A stretch of DNA of 54,924 nucleotides from Pseudalkalibacillus decolorationis (GCF_024609785.1 NZ_JANHJQ010000019.1:34885-89808); one strand, 5' to 3'; shown: positions 42,817 through 51,508, counted from the stretch's first letter. Notes: generated from the letters alone by a model not told the origin. Made by a program: numbers and translations.

Positions 42817-44265
42817 TTAAGAGATTGTTTTACTCTCTGATTCTTGTAATTCTGTTTTTTTATTTTTTGTTAGTATGCTCACAACAAATATAGATAATGT
42901 TGCCAAACCAGCAGCTGGAATCAGTTCATAGATATAGGCATCGAAAGGAGTATTCTTCCAAATGACTGTTACCAGTGTTCCAGTAACCATACCAGCGGCA
43001 GCTCCATGTTTCGTTACCAAATTGGTATATAAACTTAAGAATAACAAGGGGCCAAAGCTGGCTGCTAACCCACCCCATGCATACATGACAAGACTAAAGA
43101 CTGCTTCTAAGTTCAACAGAGCGATCCCAGTGGAAATAACACCAAGGATCATCATAGTCCAACGGCTAATACTTAAAATCTGTTTGTTAGTAAATGTTCT
43201 TTTTGTTATGGACTTTAGTAAATCACTGGCGATTGATTGTGTAGCGACCATCAATTGTGAAGAGAATGTAGATTGGATTGCGGCAAAAACAGCTCCTAAT
43301 ACGACTCCTGCAACAATCGGACTCATCATATCCACGGTTAACCTTGGAAAGACGTTTTCAGGATCTGTTAAATAATTCGGGTAGATAATGCGTCCAATGA
43401 GCCCCAGTAAGTTAGAACTAGTCATCATTATGATGACCCACCCCATAGCAATAATAGAGCCATTCCTAAGTGTTTTTGGATCTCTGGCTGTAAGAAAGCG
43501 CTGAGTAATATGAGGTTGACCAGGTACACCGAACCCAAACAACACATATCCCAGAACAAGACCAATTGCCGCTGAACCCGCCGCACCTCCTGTTGTTGAT
43601 AATAGAACTGGATCAATCGCCATTAATTGTTGCCAAAAAGATGTCCATCCACCTAATTCGAAAAAGATCATATATATAGGGAATATGACCAATACACCAA
43701 CCATTAATAGTCCTTGAATAAAATCCGTCATCATCACCGAACGATAACCACCAAAGATGGCATATCCAAGTACAAAAGTAGCAGATAAGATAATACCTGT
43801 ATTAAAATCAAAATCAATAAACACATCAATTGCTTTTCCAGCAGCAACTAGTTGGGATGCCATATATGAAACGAAGAAAATAGCAATAATAATACTAGCA
43901 ATAGCTTTGAGGAGATGAGATTTATCATTAAACCTTTTTTCAAAATAATCTGCTAGACTAAGAACGTTATGCTTTATGCCAAAATCATGTAACTTTGGGG
44001 CAAATACAAACCAGTTAAGAAAGTACCCAACAATAAATCCGGGTAGCATCCACATAGTTGATGCCCCTGCGACATACGCTGCTCCAGCCGCTCCAATGAA
44101 TACCCATCCACTGGAATCAGTTGCTCCTGCGCTAATTGCTGTGACCCATGTCCCAAAATTACGATCCCCTAAATAATATCCTTCTTCACTTTTGGAGATA
44201 AAACGCTCTGATGTAATTCCAATGACAAAAACTGCTACTAAGTAGATAATAAATGTGATGATCAT
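42817..44265 (-). CDS. PutP-type sodium/solute symporter
   Basis: A 482-residue SSS transporter with about 13 spans: EEGYYLGDRNFGTWVTAISA, GATDSSGWVFIGAAGAAYVA and PHITQRFLTARDPKTLRNGS. It is related to but clearly distinct from the symporter at 36394. It lies between an aldehyde dehydrogenase and an SDR and is preceded by a small membrane protein gene (24-base gap). The imported solute is probably oxidised by these dehydrogenases. Confidence 0.9.
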   Translation of the reverse strand: MIITFIIYLVAVFVIGITSERFISKSEEGYYLGDRNFGTWVTAISAGATDSSGWVFIGAAGAAYVAGASTMWMLPGFIVGYFLNWFVFAPKLHDFGIKHNVLSLADYFEKRFNDKSHLLKAIASIIIAIFFVSYMASQLVAAGKAIDVFIDFDFNTGIILSATFVLGYAIFGGYRSVMMTDFIQGLLMVGVLVIFPIYMIFFELGGWTSFWQQLMAIDPVLLSTTGGAAGSAAIGLVLGYVLFGFGVPGQPHITQRFLTARDPKTLRNGSIIAMGWVIIMMTSSNLLGLIGRIIYPNYLTDPENVFPRLTVDMMSPIVAGVVLGAVFAAIQSTFSSQLMVATQSIASDLLKSITKRTFTNKQILSISRWTMMILGVISTGIALLNLEAVFSLVMYAWGGLAASFGPLLFLSLYTNLVTKHGAAAGMVTGTLVTVIWKNTPFDAYIYELIPAAGLATLSIFVVSILTKNKKTELQESESKTIS

Positions 44266-44288
44266 TGTTATTCCCCCTTAGATAGGAA

Positions 44289-44417
44289 CTACTTCACTTC
44301 ACCTGACCTTTTATCTTTTCTACTCAAAATCATCATAGTAACAACTGTCACCAACATCCCTGCTAATGGGACAATCACATAGAATGTCCAAATGAATCCG
44401 GGAATTGACTGATCCAT
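44289..44417 (-). CDS. Small membrane protein encoded just before the second PutP-type symporter
   Basis: ATG 44417 after a GAGGTG site opens a 42-residue frame ending TAG at 44289. One span is visible (IWTFYVIVPLAGMLVTVVTM), followed by a basic tail. It sits between the aldehyde dehydrogenase stop and the symporter start. It resembles the 36-residue protein at 37902 in size, position and topology but not in sequence. Accessory role inferred from position. Confidence 0.7.
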   Translation of the reverse strand: MDQSIPGFIWTFYVIVPLAGMLVTVVTMMILSRKDKRSGEVK

Positions 44418-44438
44418 ATTAACACCTCATTTACAATT

Positions 44439-45881
44439 TTAGTGTAAGTCAATACTGATCGTCTTCAAATCTGACATTTCCTGAATAGCATATTTTCCTC
44501 CAACACGACCGATCCCACTAGATTTTCCGGCAACACCTCCAAATGGGATGTGAGGCTCCCAGTAATTGCTATTTTCGTTTATGTTGACCAATCCAGTTGG
44601 CATTTTTTCCGCTAAAGAAATTGCCTCCTTTAAATGATTGGTATAAATTGCAGAAGCCAAACCCCACTTATTTTGATGGGTGATTTTTAGTAACTCTTCC
44701 TGAGTGCTAAATGACATTACAGGTGCAACAGGACCAAACGTTTCATCAAGGTTATATAAACTATCTTGTTTCACATCGATAATTACGGTTGGCTCAAAGA
44801 ATAAGTCATTTGAAAGATGAGTAGCTCTCTTTCCACCAACCAAAAAAGTTGAACCTCGCTTTTGGCTATCCGCTACATGCTGTTCGTTTTTCTTAATTAC
44901 TGGGTAATTATTAAGTGGGCCCATCGTTGTCTTGGTATCAAATGGATCACCTAGTACAACCTGTTTGGCATACATGGTCAATTTTTCAACAAGAGCATCG
45001 TGTACATTCTTTTGTACCAAGATACGCTCTGTCGCCGAACAAATTTGTCCTGCATTCGTAAAACATCCTTTTGCAATCGATTGTGCTGCATAATCGAGAT
45101 CCGCATCTTTTAATACAACGGTAGGCCCATTTCCCCCCAATTCGAGAAGTAGAGGTTTACCAGCTCCTCTTTCAGCAATTAATTTTCCTGTAGCGGAGCT
45201 TCCACAAAAAGCAATTGCATCAGAATAGGGGCTAGATACAATTTCATCTCCGACCACATTTCCCATACCCGTAACTAAATTAATAACGCCTTTAGGAACT
45301 CCAGCTTCTTCGAAACATTCAGCAAATTTGACTGAGCAAACAGTTGTGGTTGGGGCTGGCACCCAAACAATAGTATTACCAGCTCCTAACCCTGGAGCAA
45401 TAAATTCAGTTGGAACCATTAGTGGAAAATTCCACGGAGTGATGACGGCATACACTCCTTTGGGTTGTAAAAAACTATACACCCTTTTATAAGGATCTTT
45501 TGTAGCAGTGGATGATGTCTCTATCCATTTGATCTGTTCAGCAGTTTCCGAAAATGTTCTTACCACCGATTCAACCTCCTGTATTGCCTCGGTGTAATAT
45601 GGTTTTCCTTGATCCAGCGTAAGGGCATGAGCTAGTACTTCTTTCCTTTGTTCCACTACTATAGAAATCCGTTGTAATAAACTTGCTCGATCCCAAACAG
45701 ACCATTTCCGAAATTCCTCTGATGCCTTTCTCGCTTCTTGAAGGGCTTGTCGAGCATCCTCTCGGGAACCTTCAGCTACTTGGGCAATCTCTTCTCCAGT
45801 TGAAGGACTAAAAGCAAGGAAATGTTTATCCCCTTCTGCTTCCTTCCATTTTCCACCAACAAACATTTTTAGTTTTTCCAA
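44439..45881 (-). CDS. NAD(P)-dependent aldehyde dehydrogenase
   Basis: A 480-residue enzyme. TTG 45881 is chosen, as GGGGGAG is six bases upstream and the product then begins MEKLKMFVGGKW; the upstream ATG lacks a site. The cofactor region PWNFPLMVPTEFIAPGL, the general base Glu in LLELGGNGP and the nucleophile Cys in NAGQICSATER are intact. It would oxidise a semialdehyde or aldehyde to an acid. Operon with the small membrane protein and symporter downstream. Confidence 0.93.
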   Translation of the reverse strand: MEKLKMFVGGKWKEAEGDKHFLAFSPSTGEEIAQVAEGSREDARQALQEARKASEEFRKWSVWDRASLLQRISIVVEQRKEVLAHALTLDQGKPYYTEAIQEVESVVRTFSETAEQIKWIETSSTATKDPYKRVYSFLQPKGVYAVITPWNFPLMVPTEFIAPGLGAGNTIVWVPAPTTTVCSVKFAECFEEAGVPKGVINLVTGMGNVVGDEIVSSPYSDAIAFCGSSATGKLIAERGAGKPLLLELGGNGPTVVLKDADLDYAAQSIAKGCFTNAGQICSATERILVQKNVHDALVEKLTMYAKQVVLGDPFDTKTTMGPLNNYPVIKKNEQHVADSQKRGSTFLVGGKRATHLSNDLFFEPTVIIDVKQDSLYNLDETFGPVAPVMSFSTQEELLKITHQNKWGLASAIYTNHLKEAISLAEKMPTGLVNINENSNYWEPHIPFGGVAGKSSGIGRVGGKYAIQEMSDLKTISIDLH

Positions 45882-46091
45882 GTAAACTCCCCCAAAATAT
45901 AAAAATTTCATTCTGTCCATAAAAATAACTATGTCATTTCTCCATATGAACTATTTATTGGGCTGTGGTTACAAATCAAGTCTAACAAATCCCCTTGTGA
46001 TAAGGCTTAGATACTAAACAAATTCGTAGAAGTATTGATTTCCTTTTAAAAACAAAAACGTACCAAGGGGAGGCAACTCATTTACAGAGCT

Positions 46092-46841
46092 TTATTGTGC
46101 TGTATAACCTCCATCAATGATTAATTCTGTACCCGTTATGAATTTTGATTCATCTGATGCGAGGTAAAGGATTCCATAGGCAACATCAATTGCTTCGCCT
46201 AAATGTCCCATCGGATGGAGGCTTTCTATTTGTCTGACTTGCTTCTCTGAAAATCTGGCATGCATTGGCGTATGAAGATAACCTGGATGTACACTATTTA
46301 CACGAATTCCATAATTTGATTTCGCACAATGAAGTGCTGCCGATTTACTTAATTGACGGACACCGCCTTTACTAGAATTGTAAGCAGCTAAATGTGGCTC
46401 AGCTATATTACCTTCGATGGAAGAGATATTGATAATAGAACCTCTATTATTTGCTTTCATAGCAACAATTCCATATTTAGTGCCCAAAAAAACTCCATCG
46501 AGATTCACCTCATGTATACGTTTCCATTGTTCATAAGTACAATCCTCAACAGAGGCTTGCATGGCAATTCCTGCATTGTTCACAAGTACATCTACTTGGT
46601 CAAACTTCGAGATCACAATATTATATACATTTTTCCAACCTTCCTCATTTGTTACATCATGCTGAATAAAGATAGCATTGCCACCTTTATTTTTAACTTT
46701 CAGTAAGGTTGCCTTTCCTGTTTCTTCATTTATATCTGTTAGTACAACCTTAGCCCCTTCTCTAGCAAATAAAAATGCAGTTGCCTCACCAATTCCTGAT
46801 CCTGCTCCTGTAATCACAGTAACTTTATCTTTTAATCTCAT
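46092..46841 (-). CDS. Short-chain dehydrogenase/reductase
   Basis: A 249-residue SDR from ATG 46841 with TTAGGTGA upstream. TGAGSGIG and VVLTDIN (Asp, NAD preference), NNAG, the catalytic Ser in INISSIEG and YNSSKGG are complete. C-terminal GTELIIDGGYTAQ is typical of cyclopentanol or 3-hydroxybutyrate-type dehydrogenases. It lies between the decarboxylase-like gene and the aldehyde dehydrogenase; a CcpA cre site lies 200 bases upstream. A beta-hydroxy acid or secondary alcohol is a reasonable substrate. Confidence 0.9.
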   Translation of the reverse strand: MRLKDKVTVITGAGSGIGEATAFLFAREGAKVVLTDINEETGKATLLKVKNKGGNAIFIQHDVTNEEGWKNVYNIVISKFDQVDVLVNNAGIAMQASVEDCTYEQWKRIHEVNLDGVFLGTKYGIVAMKANNRGSIINISSIEGNIAEPHLAAYNSSKGGVRQLSKSAALHCAKSNYGIRVNSVHPGYLHTPMHARFSEKQVRQIESLHPMGHLGEAIDVAYGILYLASDESKFITGTELIIDGGYTAQ

Positions 46842-47042
46842 CAAATCACCTAATTAATTCTAATTTGTATTTGGTTATCGCCTCTTTAATTGCCTCATGA
46901 TGTTCTTCTAACTAAAGGTTTGTGAACGGTTTACTCAAAAAGTGGTATTGCTGGAGTAGTTATCGTACCTTGAAATTTTCTATCATTACAAATTAATGTA
47001 TTTAATACTTTTTCCATCCATTAGATTCAGGCGCTTAGCATT

Positions 47043-47056
47043 TGAAAGCGTTACCA
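47043..47056. promoter_or_regulatory. CcpA catabolite-responsive element (cre)
   Basis: TGAAAGCGTTACCA matches the cre consensus TGWAARCGYTWNCW at every position. It is in the gap between the decarboxylase-like gene and the SDR, suggesting glucose repression of the SDR and downstream genes. Confidence 0.65.
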
Positions 47057-47088
47057 TTTAACGGTTGATTTAATCCAAGCTAAAAAAA

Positions 47089-47235
47089 TCATCTCATTAT
47101 TTCACCATTCCATCGCGTTCTTCTAGTAAATATCAGCTTATCTTCTGGGATACACGCATAAACTCTTGCTACCGCATTGGCCGTATCATAGTAATCATGT
47201 TCATTCTCTACAGAAATAAAGGAAAAACATAGATA
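47089..47235 (-). pseudogene. Coding-like remnant downstream of the decarboxylase-like gene
   Basis: Beginning right after the preceding stop and in the same frame, 48 codons read like protein (FISVENEHDYYDTANAVARV, then YACIPEDKLIFTRRTRWNGE) and end in TGA at 47089. There is no start codon near the beginning. It may be the tail of a lost gene. Not recognised. Confidence 0.3.
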
Positions 47236-47958
47236 TTATTTTACCAACGGAACAACTTGATCGATTACCTTCCCGTAAGTCAAAGTAAAATCTCCAACCA
47301 CAAAAACCCCTCCCAGTACTTCTATAGGTCCTAATTCAGTTAAAGGATCAAAGCTCGAATGTTCCCATTCCACTGTAGCAGTTCCTGTTTTTCTAGTATG
47401 AATCACGGAATCTACGAACTCATTTAAGATCACTTGATCCATATCCACTCCATATTGATCCGCTCTTGGCATACGTTTTACTTGTAAACGCGGAAACAAA
47501 TTAGGTGGATTAACTTCAGCATCATCCAATTTTAACGTAATATCTATAATCGTTTTTCCTTTGCGGATGATTTTTCCAAGTATTTCTCCGCTCTTTTCTT
47601 CATAAATAACTTCTGATAACTTTTTAGGGTAACCCCATATTTCACGACCAGCACATAAAGCTTCATCTGTATCCACATATTCATAAGCCATATGGGCACC
47701 TACTTTATCCTTATATTTACATGGAATAACAATTCCACCTTCTGAATAAGGCTCCAACCCTTCAACTTTTTCATTCTTTAATACAAAGATCTCAAATACA
47801 TCAGAAACGAATTCAAAATTACTTGGCAAGAATTTTTCAATCGCTTCCCTACGACCGCGGCAATAGACACTAATTTTATGATAGTCTTTATAATAATAAG
47901 GAACTTGAGGATATAACGGTGCATAATCGGGTAAAATGGTGTACTCAGGTTTCCACAT
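47236..47958 (-). CDS. Acetoacetate decarboxylase-family protein
   Basis: A 240-residue protein; ATG 47958 with AGGAGG nine bases upstream is chosen over earlier codons. AGREIWGYPKKLSEV contains the adjacent lysines of the Schiff-base site of acetoacetate decarboxylase, and the Glu/Arg-rich CAGREIW context is conserved. The family also includes decarboxylases and aldolase-dehydratases acting on other beta-keto acids. It stands directly behind a sigma-54-type promoter with the activator gene next door, so it is probably the first gene of the inducible set. Confidence 0.87.
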   Translation of the reverse strand: MWKPEYTILPDYAPLYPQVPYYYKDYHKISVYCRGRREAIEKFLPSNFEFVSDVFEIFVLKNEKVEGLEPYSEGGIVIPCKYKDKVGAHMAYEYVDTDEALCAGREIWGYPKKLSEVIYEEKSGEILGKIIRKGKTIIDITLKLDDAEVNPPNLFPRLQVKRMPRADQYGVDMDQVILNEFVDSVIHTRKTGTATVEWEHSSFDPLTELGPIEVLGGVFVVGDFTLTYGKVIDQVVPLVK

Positions 47959-48007
47959 AGTTAAAACCTCCTGATTTTTTTGAAATTTTCTTTCGCACTT
48001 CTTATGT

Positions 48008-48025
48008 ATGCAAGGTTTGTGCCAA
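48008..48025 (-). promoter_or_regulatory. Sigma-54 (-24/-12) promoter
   Basis: The minus strand reads TTGGCACAAACCTTGCAT, an exact fit to TGGCAC-N5-TTGCW. It lies about 50 bases before the decarboxylase-like start and directly downstream of a sigma-54 activator gene. Confidence 0.85.
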
Positions 48026-48069
48026 CTTTTATAAGCCCTATTTCTCAATGGTTTCTAAGTACAAAAAAA

Positions 48070-48108
48070 GTAATTACCCAATTATTCATAATAATTTAGG
48101 GTAATTAC
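48070..48108 (-). terminator. Long dyad: terminator of the activator gene, possibly also an activator site
   Basis: GTAATTACCC (48070-48079) and GGGTAATTAC (48099-48108) enclose AATTATT-CAT-AATAATT. On the minus strand T7 follows, so it terminates the activator gene whose stop it touches. Lying 45-85 bases upstream of the -24 element, it could equally be an enhancer site for the activator. Confidence 0.6.
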
Positions 48109-49551
48109 TCATTTTTGGGTATTAATCTTGACATGATAAATAAATGGTCGTAATTCATACTTTTCGATTTTGTTATTAAGGGTTTGTTGGGGAATATCCA
48201 GCTGACGTGCTGCCTTTGAAACATTACCATCATTTTTCATTAATGCCTGCTTAACCATCTCTATTTCTAAGTCCATGATTGCTTCTCTTAACCTTGGAAT
48301 TTTCTTTTTTGAAGAAATAAGGGTATCCTGTTGTTGTAATGACAGGAGCGTATGGGTCTGTATATCTTTCAAACAAATGAAATCTCCCTCTACTAAATTC
48401 ATCCCTCGTTCAATCAAATTTCGTAACTCACGGATGTTCCCAGGCCAATCATGATTCATAAAAAAGTCCATCGTATCAGGGTTTACCCCAATAATAGATT
48501 TCTGAAATGTATGATTATAATAGTCAACATAATGATGCACAAGTTCTGGAATATCGTTCTTTCTATCACGCAATGGTGGTATTTCAAGATAGATTACATT
48601 TAAACGATAGTATAAATCTTTTCTTAATTCCCCTGACTTTACAATGACTGCTGGATGAACATTTGTAGCTGCTACAACTCTAATCTGAATAGAAAACTCT
48701 TTTTGTCCACCAATTCTACGAACTTTTCCTTCTTGTATTACTCGTAATAGCTTTGCTTGTAAAGATAAAGGCATAGAATTGATTTCATCTAAAAACAGGG
48801 TTCCACTATGAGCTAATTCAAAAAGACCAGGACGATCTTCTGCACCAGTAAATCCACCCTTTACTGTGCCAAACAAAATTCCTTCAAGCAGCGTTTCTGG
48901 AATTGCAGCACAGTTTTGAGCGATAAGTGGTGAATTTCGATTAGGCGATGCAGCATGGATTGCTTGGACAATTAATTCTTTACCTGTACCTGTCTCCCCA
49001 TAGATAAATATGGGGGATTTTGTTTTGGCAAGGATAGGTATTTTTTGATTTAACCCTTGGATTTCATCGCTTTGTCCTAAAATCGGATCCTCCAAACAAT
49101 CTTGTGGAGATTGAGTTTTTTGGATCCGAGTTAATGATTGATGTGATTGATGTCTTTCTTGTAACTTTACTATTTTATTAGATAGTTCTTCTATTGCAGA
49201 AATGTCCTGAAACACTTCAAAAGCTCCAACTATGACTCCATCCTTATACATCGGATAAGTAGATGTTAAAGTCATTTTTCTTTCTCCACGATAGGTTATA
49301 AAAGATAGGGTTCGGTCTATAATCGGTTTTCCCGTTGAAAGAACTTGAACAATTGAACTATATTCCTTTTTTAATTTTGGAAAAACGGTAAATAGCGATT
49401 TTCCAATGTCATGTTCCGTTCTTAACCCAATCCCTCTAGTAGACTCATTGATAAAGATAATTTGCAAATCTAGATCCACCACTAAGACCCCATCACGAAG
49501 ATTAGAAAAAATTTGTTGGATCCATCCTCTTTCTATTGGAAAACCTCGCAT
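48109..49551 (-). CDS. Sigma-54-dependent activator, PAS-AAA+-Fis HTH (RocR/BkdR type)
   Basis: A 480-residue enhancer-binding protein. A PAS domain (about 10-125; LRDGVLVVDLDLQIIFINES) takes the place of a receiver domain, so a ligand rather than phosphorylation is sensed. The AAA+ domain (about 165-395) has Walker A GETGTGKE and the sigma-54 contact loop as GGFTGA instead of GAFTGA, followed by GTLFLDEINSMP. The C-terminal Fis-type HTH is DGNVSKAARQLDIPQQTLNN. AGGGTGAT precedes ATG 49551. The neighbouring -24/-12 promoter is its likely target. Confidence 0.93.
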   Translation of the reverse strand: MRGFPIERGWIQQIFSNLRDGVLVVDLDLQIIFINESTRGIGLRTEHDIGKSLFTVFPKLKKEYSSIVQVLSTGKPIIDRTLSFITYRGERKMTLTSTYPMYKDGVIVGAFEVFQDISAIEELSNKIVKLQERHQSHQSLTRIQKTQSPQDCLEDPILGQSDEIQGLNQKIPILAKTKSPIFIYGETGTGKELIVQAIHAASPNRNSPLIAQNCAAIPETLLEGILFGTVKGGFTGAEDRPGLFELAHSGTLFLDEINSMPLSLQAKLLRVIQEGKVRRIGGQKEFSIQIRVVAATNVHPAVIVKSGELRKDLYYRLNVIYLEIPPLRDRKNDIPELVHHYVDYYNHTFQKSIIGVNPDTMDFFMNHDWPGNIRELRNLIERGMNLVEGDFICLKDIQTHTLLSLQQQDTLISSKKKIPRLREAIMDLEIEMVKQALMKNDGNVSKAARQLDIPQQTLNNKIEKYELRPFIYHVKINTQK

Positions 49552-49661
49552 AAAATATCACCCTACATCGATTTTTATTAAAACATATGGACTAGTTAAA
49601 GATGATTCACAAAAACAAACTTCTTATTCTTACAATTATATAGTATGGACACTTTCAAGCC

Positions 49662-49691
49662 AAAAGGGCGTACAATTTTGCACACCCTTTT
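49662..49691 (-). terminator. Probable terminator of the NCS1 permease gene
   Basis: AAAAGGG and CCCTTTT arms (49662-49668 and 49685-49691) with extra GT/AC pairs inside. The minus-strand U-tract is only the TTTT of the stem. It lies 45 bases past the permease stop. Confidence 0.45.
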
Positions 49692-49735
49692 ATGTCATAT
49701 ATTTATTTCCTAATTAAATTTTCATGTCCATCTAC

Positions 49736-51082
49736 TCAAATTGCATTCTGATTTCGGTCTTTTTCTAGGGGACCTAGTTCCGTTTCTGTGAAATGGTCCG
49801 GTTTCACACTTGACTTAACCTTCATTGCAATTAAATAGACGATTCCTGAGGCAATAAGTGATTGTACGGCTGGTATCCCAAAGGAATTTACATATTGGGT
49901 CAAATAACCAATAAAGGTTCCAAATACAAGAGCGATTGTGGCCATCCAGTTCCACCCTTTATTATCGACCCATTGCTGATTTCGTAGGAAAAAGAAATCA
50001 GCCATCATAACGCCTGCTATTGCGGGATAAATCAATGCGGTCATGTAAAGGAAATCCATGAAATAATCTAGTATTCCAGCAAGGGCGATCACAATCGCTA
50101 TGATTGTTCCACCAAGTGTCAACAAAGCACGACCTTTATTTGAGTTGACATTGAACATGTTTGCCAGCGCTAGTCCCATACTGTAGTTGTTTACAAGCTG
50201 ACTTGTCCATGTCGCAAACCACAGGATTAAGAACCCCCAAAGTGGAAATCCAAGATTCATCATGACATTTACGATGTCGGCATCACCAACTCCTACAGAC
50301 ATAATTGCTCCAACGTAAAACAATGGGAATCCCACAGCAATTATGCCTAATGGAATTAAAATATTGTCCTTTACTTTAGGCTTCGCGTAGCGCGTATAGT
50401 CGGAGGCAATTACCCATTGAGAAACGTTCACCCCGATGATAAGACTCACTGCAGCTAAAAAGGTCATCGATGATTCTGGTTTCCAAGAAGTGATCGTTTC
50501 CCATCCAGTGTTTTTCAAAGCGTAGAAAATACCAGCAATAATAAGAACAAGTCCAGCCGGAACAGCAATATAATCTGTCCACTTCATAGATCCGTACCCA
50601 ATGATAGAGGGGATTGCAAACAATAGACCAACGATTATGGTTACAACTGCCCATGAAAATACCTGGTTTTCATAATCAATACCGACCATAGCTGATATAG
50701 CGTTCCCTGCGACTGCTGTTTGTAGAGCCCACCAACCTAATGAGACGATGAAAATGGTCAACCCTACAATGAACCTTGCCTGCTGAGCACCGAAACTTGT
50801 TCTAGCAACCACCGAAGAGGACCGACCTGTTTTTGCTCCAATATACCCAGCAACCGCATTTCCAATCCACTGAAAGACAAACAGAGATACTAATAAGATC
50901 CAGAAAATTGACGACAGCCCGAATGCTCCTGCAAGCGTTGCTCCTACCATTAAGACTGGTATTGTAAATTCCAACCCTCCGAAAATCATAGCTGGTGTCA
51001 ACCAGTGCTGCCTTTTATCAAATGGTATTGCGGAAAGTGCTTCATCTTTACCTACAGATTTTGTGATTCCTTTATCCTCCAT
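49736..51082 (-). CDS. NCS1-family permease (CodB/PucI type)
   Basis: A 448-residue membrane protein with about 12 spans. The opening FDKRQHWLTPAMIFGGLEFT, the GAKTGRSSSVVARTSFGAQQ segment and VIASDYTRYAKPKVKD are NCS1 hallmarks. It is only distantly related to the permease at 16533. It follows hyuA, hyuB and a cupin gene, so hydantoin, oxoproline or another cyclic amide is the probable cargo. Separated from the cupin gene by a partial copy of the dispersed repeat. Confidence 0.88.
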   Translation of the reverse strand: MEDKGITKSVGKDEALSAIPFDKRQHWLTPAMIFGGLEFTIPVLMVGATLAGAFGLSSIFWILLVSLFVFQWIGNAVAGYIGAKTGRSSSVVARTSFGAQQARFIVGLTIFIVSLGWWALQTAVAGNAISAMVGIDYENQVFSWAVVTIIVGLLFAIPSIIGYGSMKWTDYIAVPAGLVLIIAGIFYALKNTGWETITSWKPESSMTFLAAVSLIIGVNVSQWVIASDYTRYAKPKVKDNILIPLGIIAVGFPLFYVGAIMSVGVGDADIVNVMMNLGFPLWGFLILWFATWTSQLVNNYSMGLALANMFNVNSNKGRALLTLGGTIIAIVIALAGILDYFMDFLYMTALIYPAIAGVMMADFFFLRNQQWVDNKGWNWMATIALVFGTFIGYLTQYVNSFGIPAVQSLIASGIVYLIAMKVKSSVKPDHFTETELGPLEKDRNQNAI

Positions 51083-51110
51083 GCTTCCATCCCCTTTTTA
51101 CATGAATTTT

Positions 51111-51169
51111 ATAAAGAAAACTTGGTCCCTAAAGGTGGACTTAAAGGCAGAGGTTCCTGCCCTTTTGAG
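51111..51169 (+). repeat. Partial copy R4 of the dispersed repeat
   Basis: ATAAAGAAAACTTGG is followed by TCCCTAAAGG and TTAAAGGC modules as in R3, with an AGGCAGAGGTTCCTGCCCTT hairpin. The AGAAAGTAT hairpin of the other copies is missing. It lies between the cupin and permease genes of one operon. Confidence 0.65.
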
Positions 51170-51177
51170 TCAATCCC

Positions 51178-51507
51178 TTAACCGACTAAAACAAATACAA
51201 GTTCGCACTCCTCTGATCCATCATTAAAAGCAATATGTTCTTCACCAGCAGGAATAAAAGTTGCTTGACCAGAAGATACTCGGCATTGATTACCATCAAT
51301 TTCAGTAAGGAGTGTCCCTTTCACGATAACCGAATATTCGTTTTCTTCATGGTTTGAGACACCTGTTAAAGGAACTCGTTCTCCTGGATTGATCGTTACC
51401 GTACCCACTTTTACATTTGAATCACCTTTTTCCTCTTTAAATAAGGTCCTGAGGGAAAACGCCTTGTTTTGTTCTGCAGTGACCTCTTTGATGCTAAGAA
51501 CCTTCAT
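51178..51507 (-). CDS. Small cupin-domain protein
   Basis: A 109-residue single-domain cupin from ATG 51507, with GGGGGAG four bases upstream. Cupin motif 1 appears as VPLTGVSNHEENEYSVIVKG and motif 2 as FIPAGEEHIAFND, so metal ligands His, Glu and His are present in part. It starts one base after the hyuB stop. The role beside hydantoinase genes is unknown; a racemase, isomerase or regulator-like sugar/acid-binding function is possible. Confidence 0.82.
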   Translation of the reverse strand: MKVLSIKEVTAEQNKAFSLRTLFKEEKGDSNVKVGTVTINPGERVPLTGVSNHEENEYSVIVKGTLLTEIDGNQCRVSSGQATFIPAGEEHIAFNDGSEECELVFVLVG

Positions 51508-51508
51508 T

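Noticed and set aside
46020-46060. TTGGTAC with a T-rich follow-up as a second sigma-54 promoter before the aldehyde dehydrogenase
   Set aside because: The -12 GC is TT and only the -24 GG is present, so it does not fit the consensus.
46850-46915. Short frame EEHHEAIKEAITKYKLELIR ending just before the SDR
   Set aside because: It resembles the end of a GntR/FCD-type regulator but is only about 20 codons, so chance cannot be excluded.
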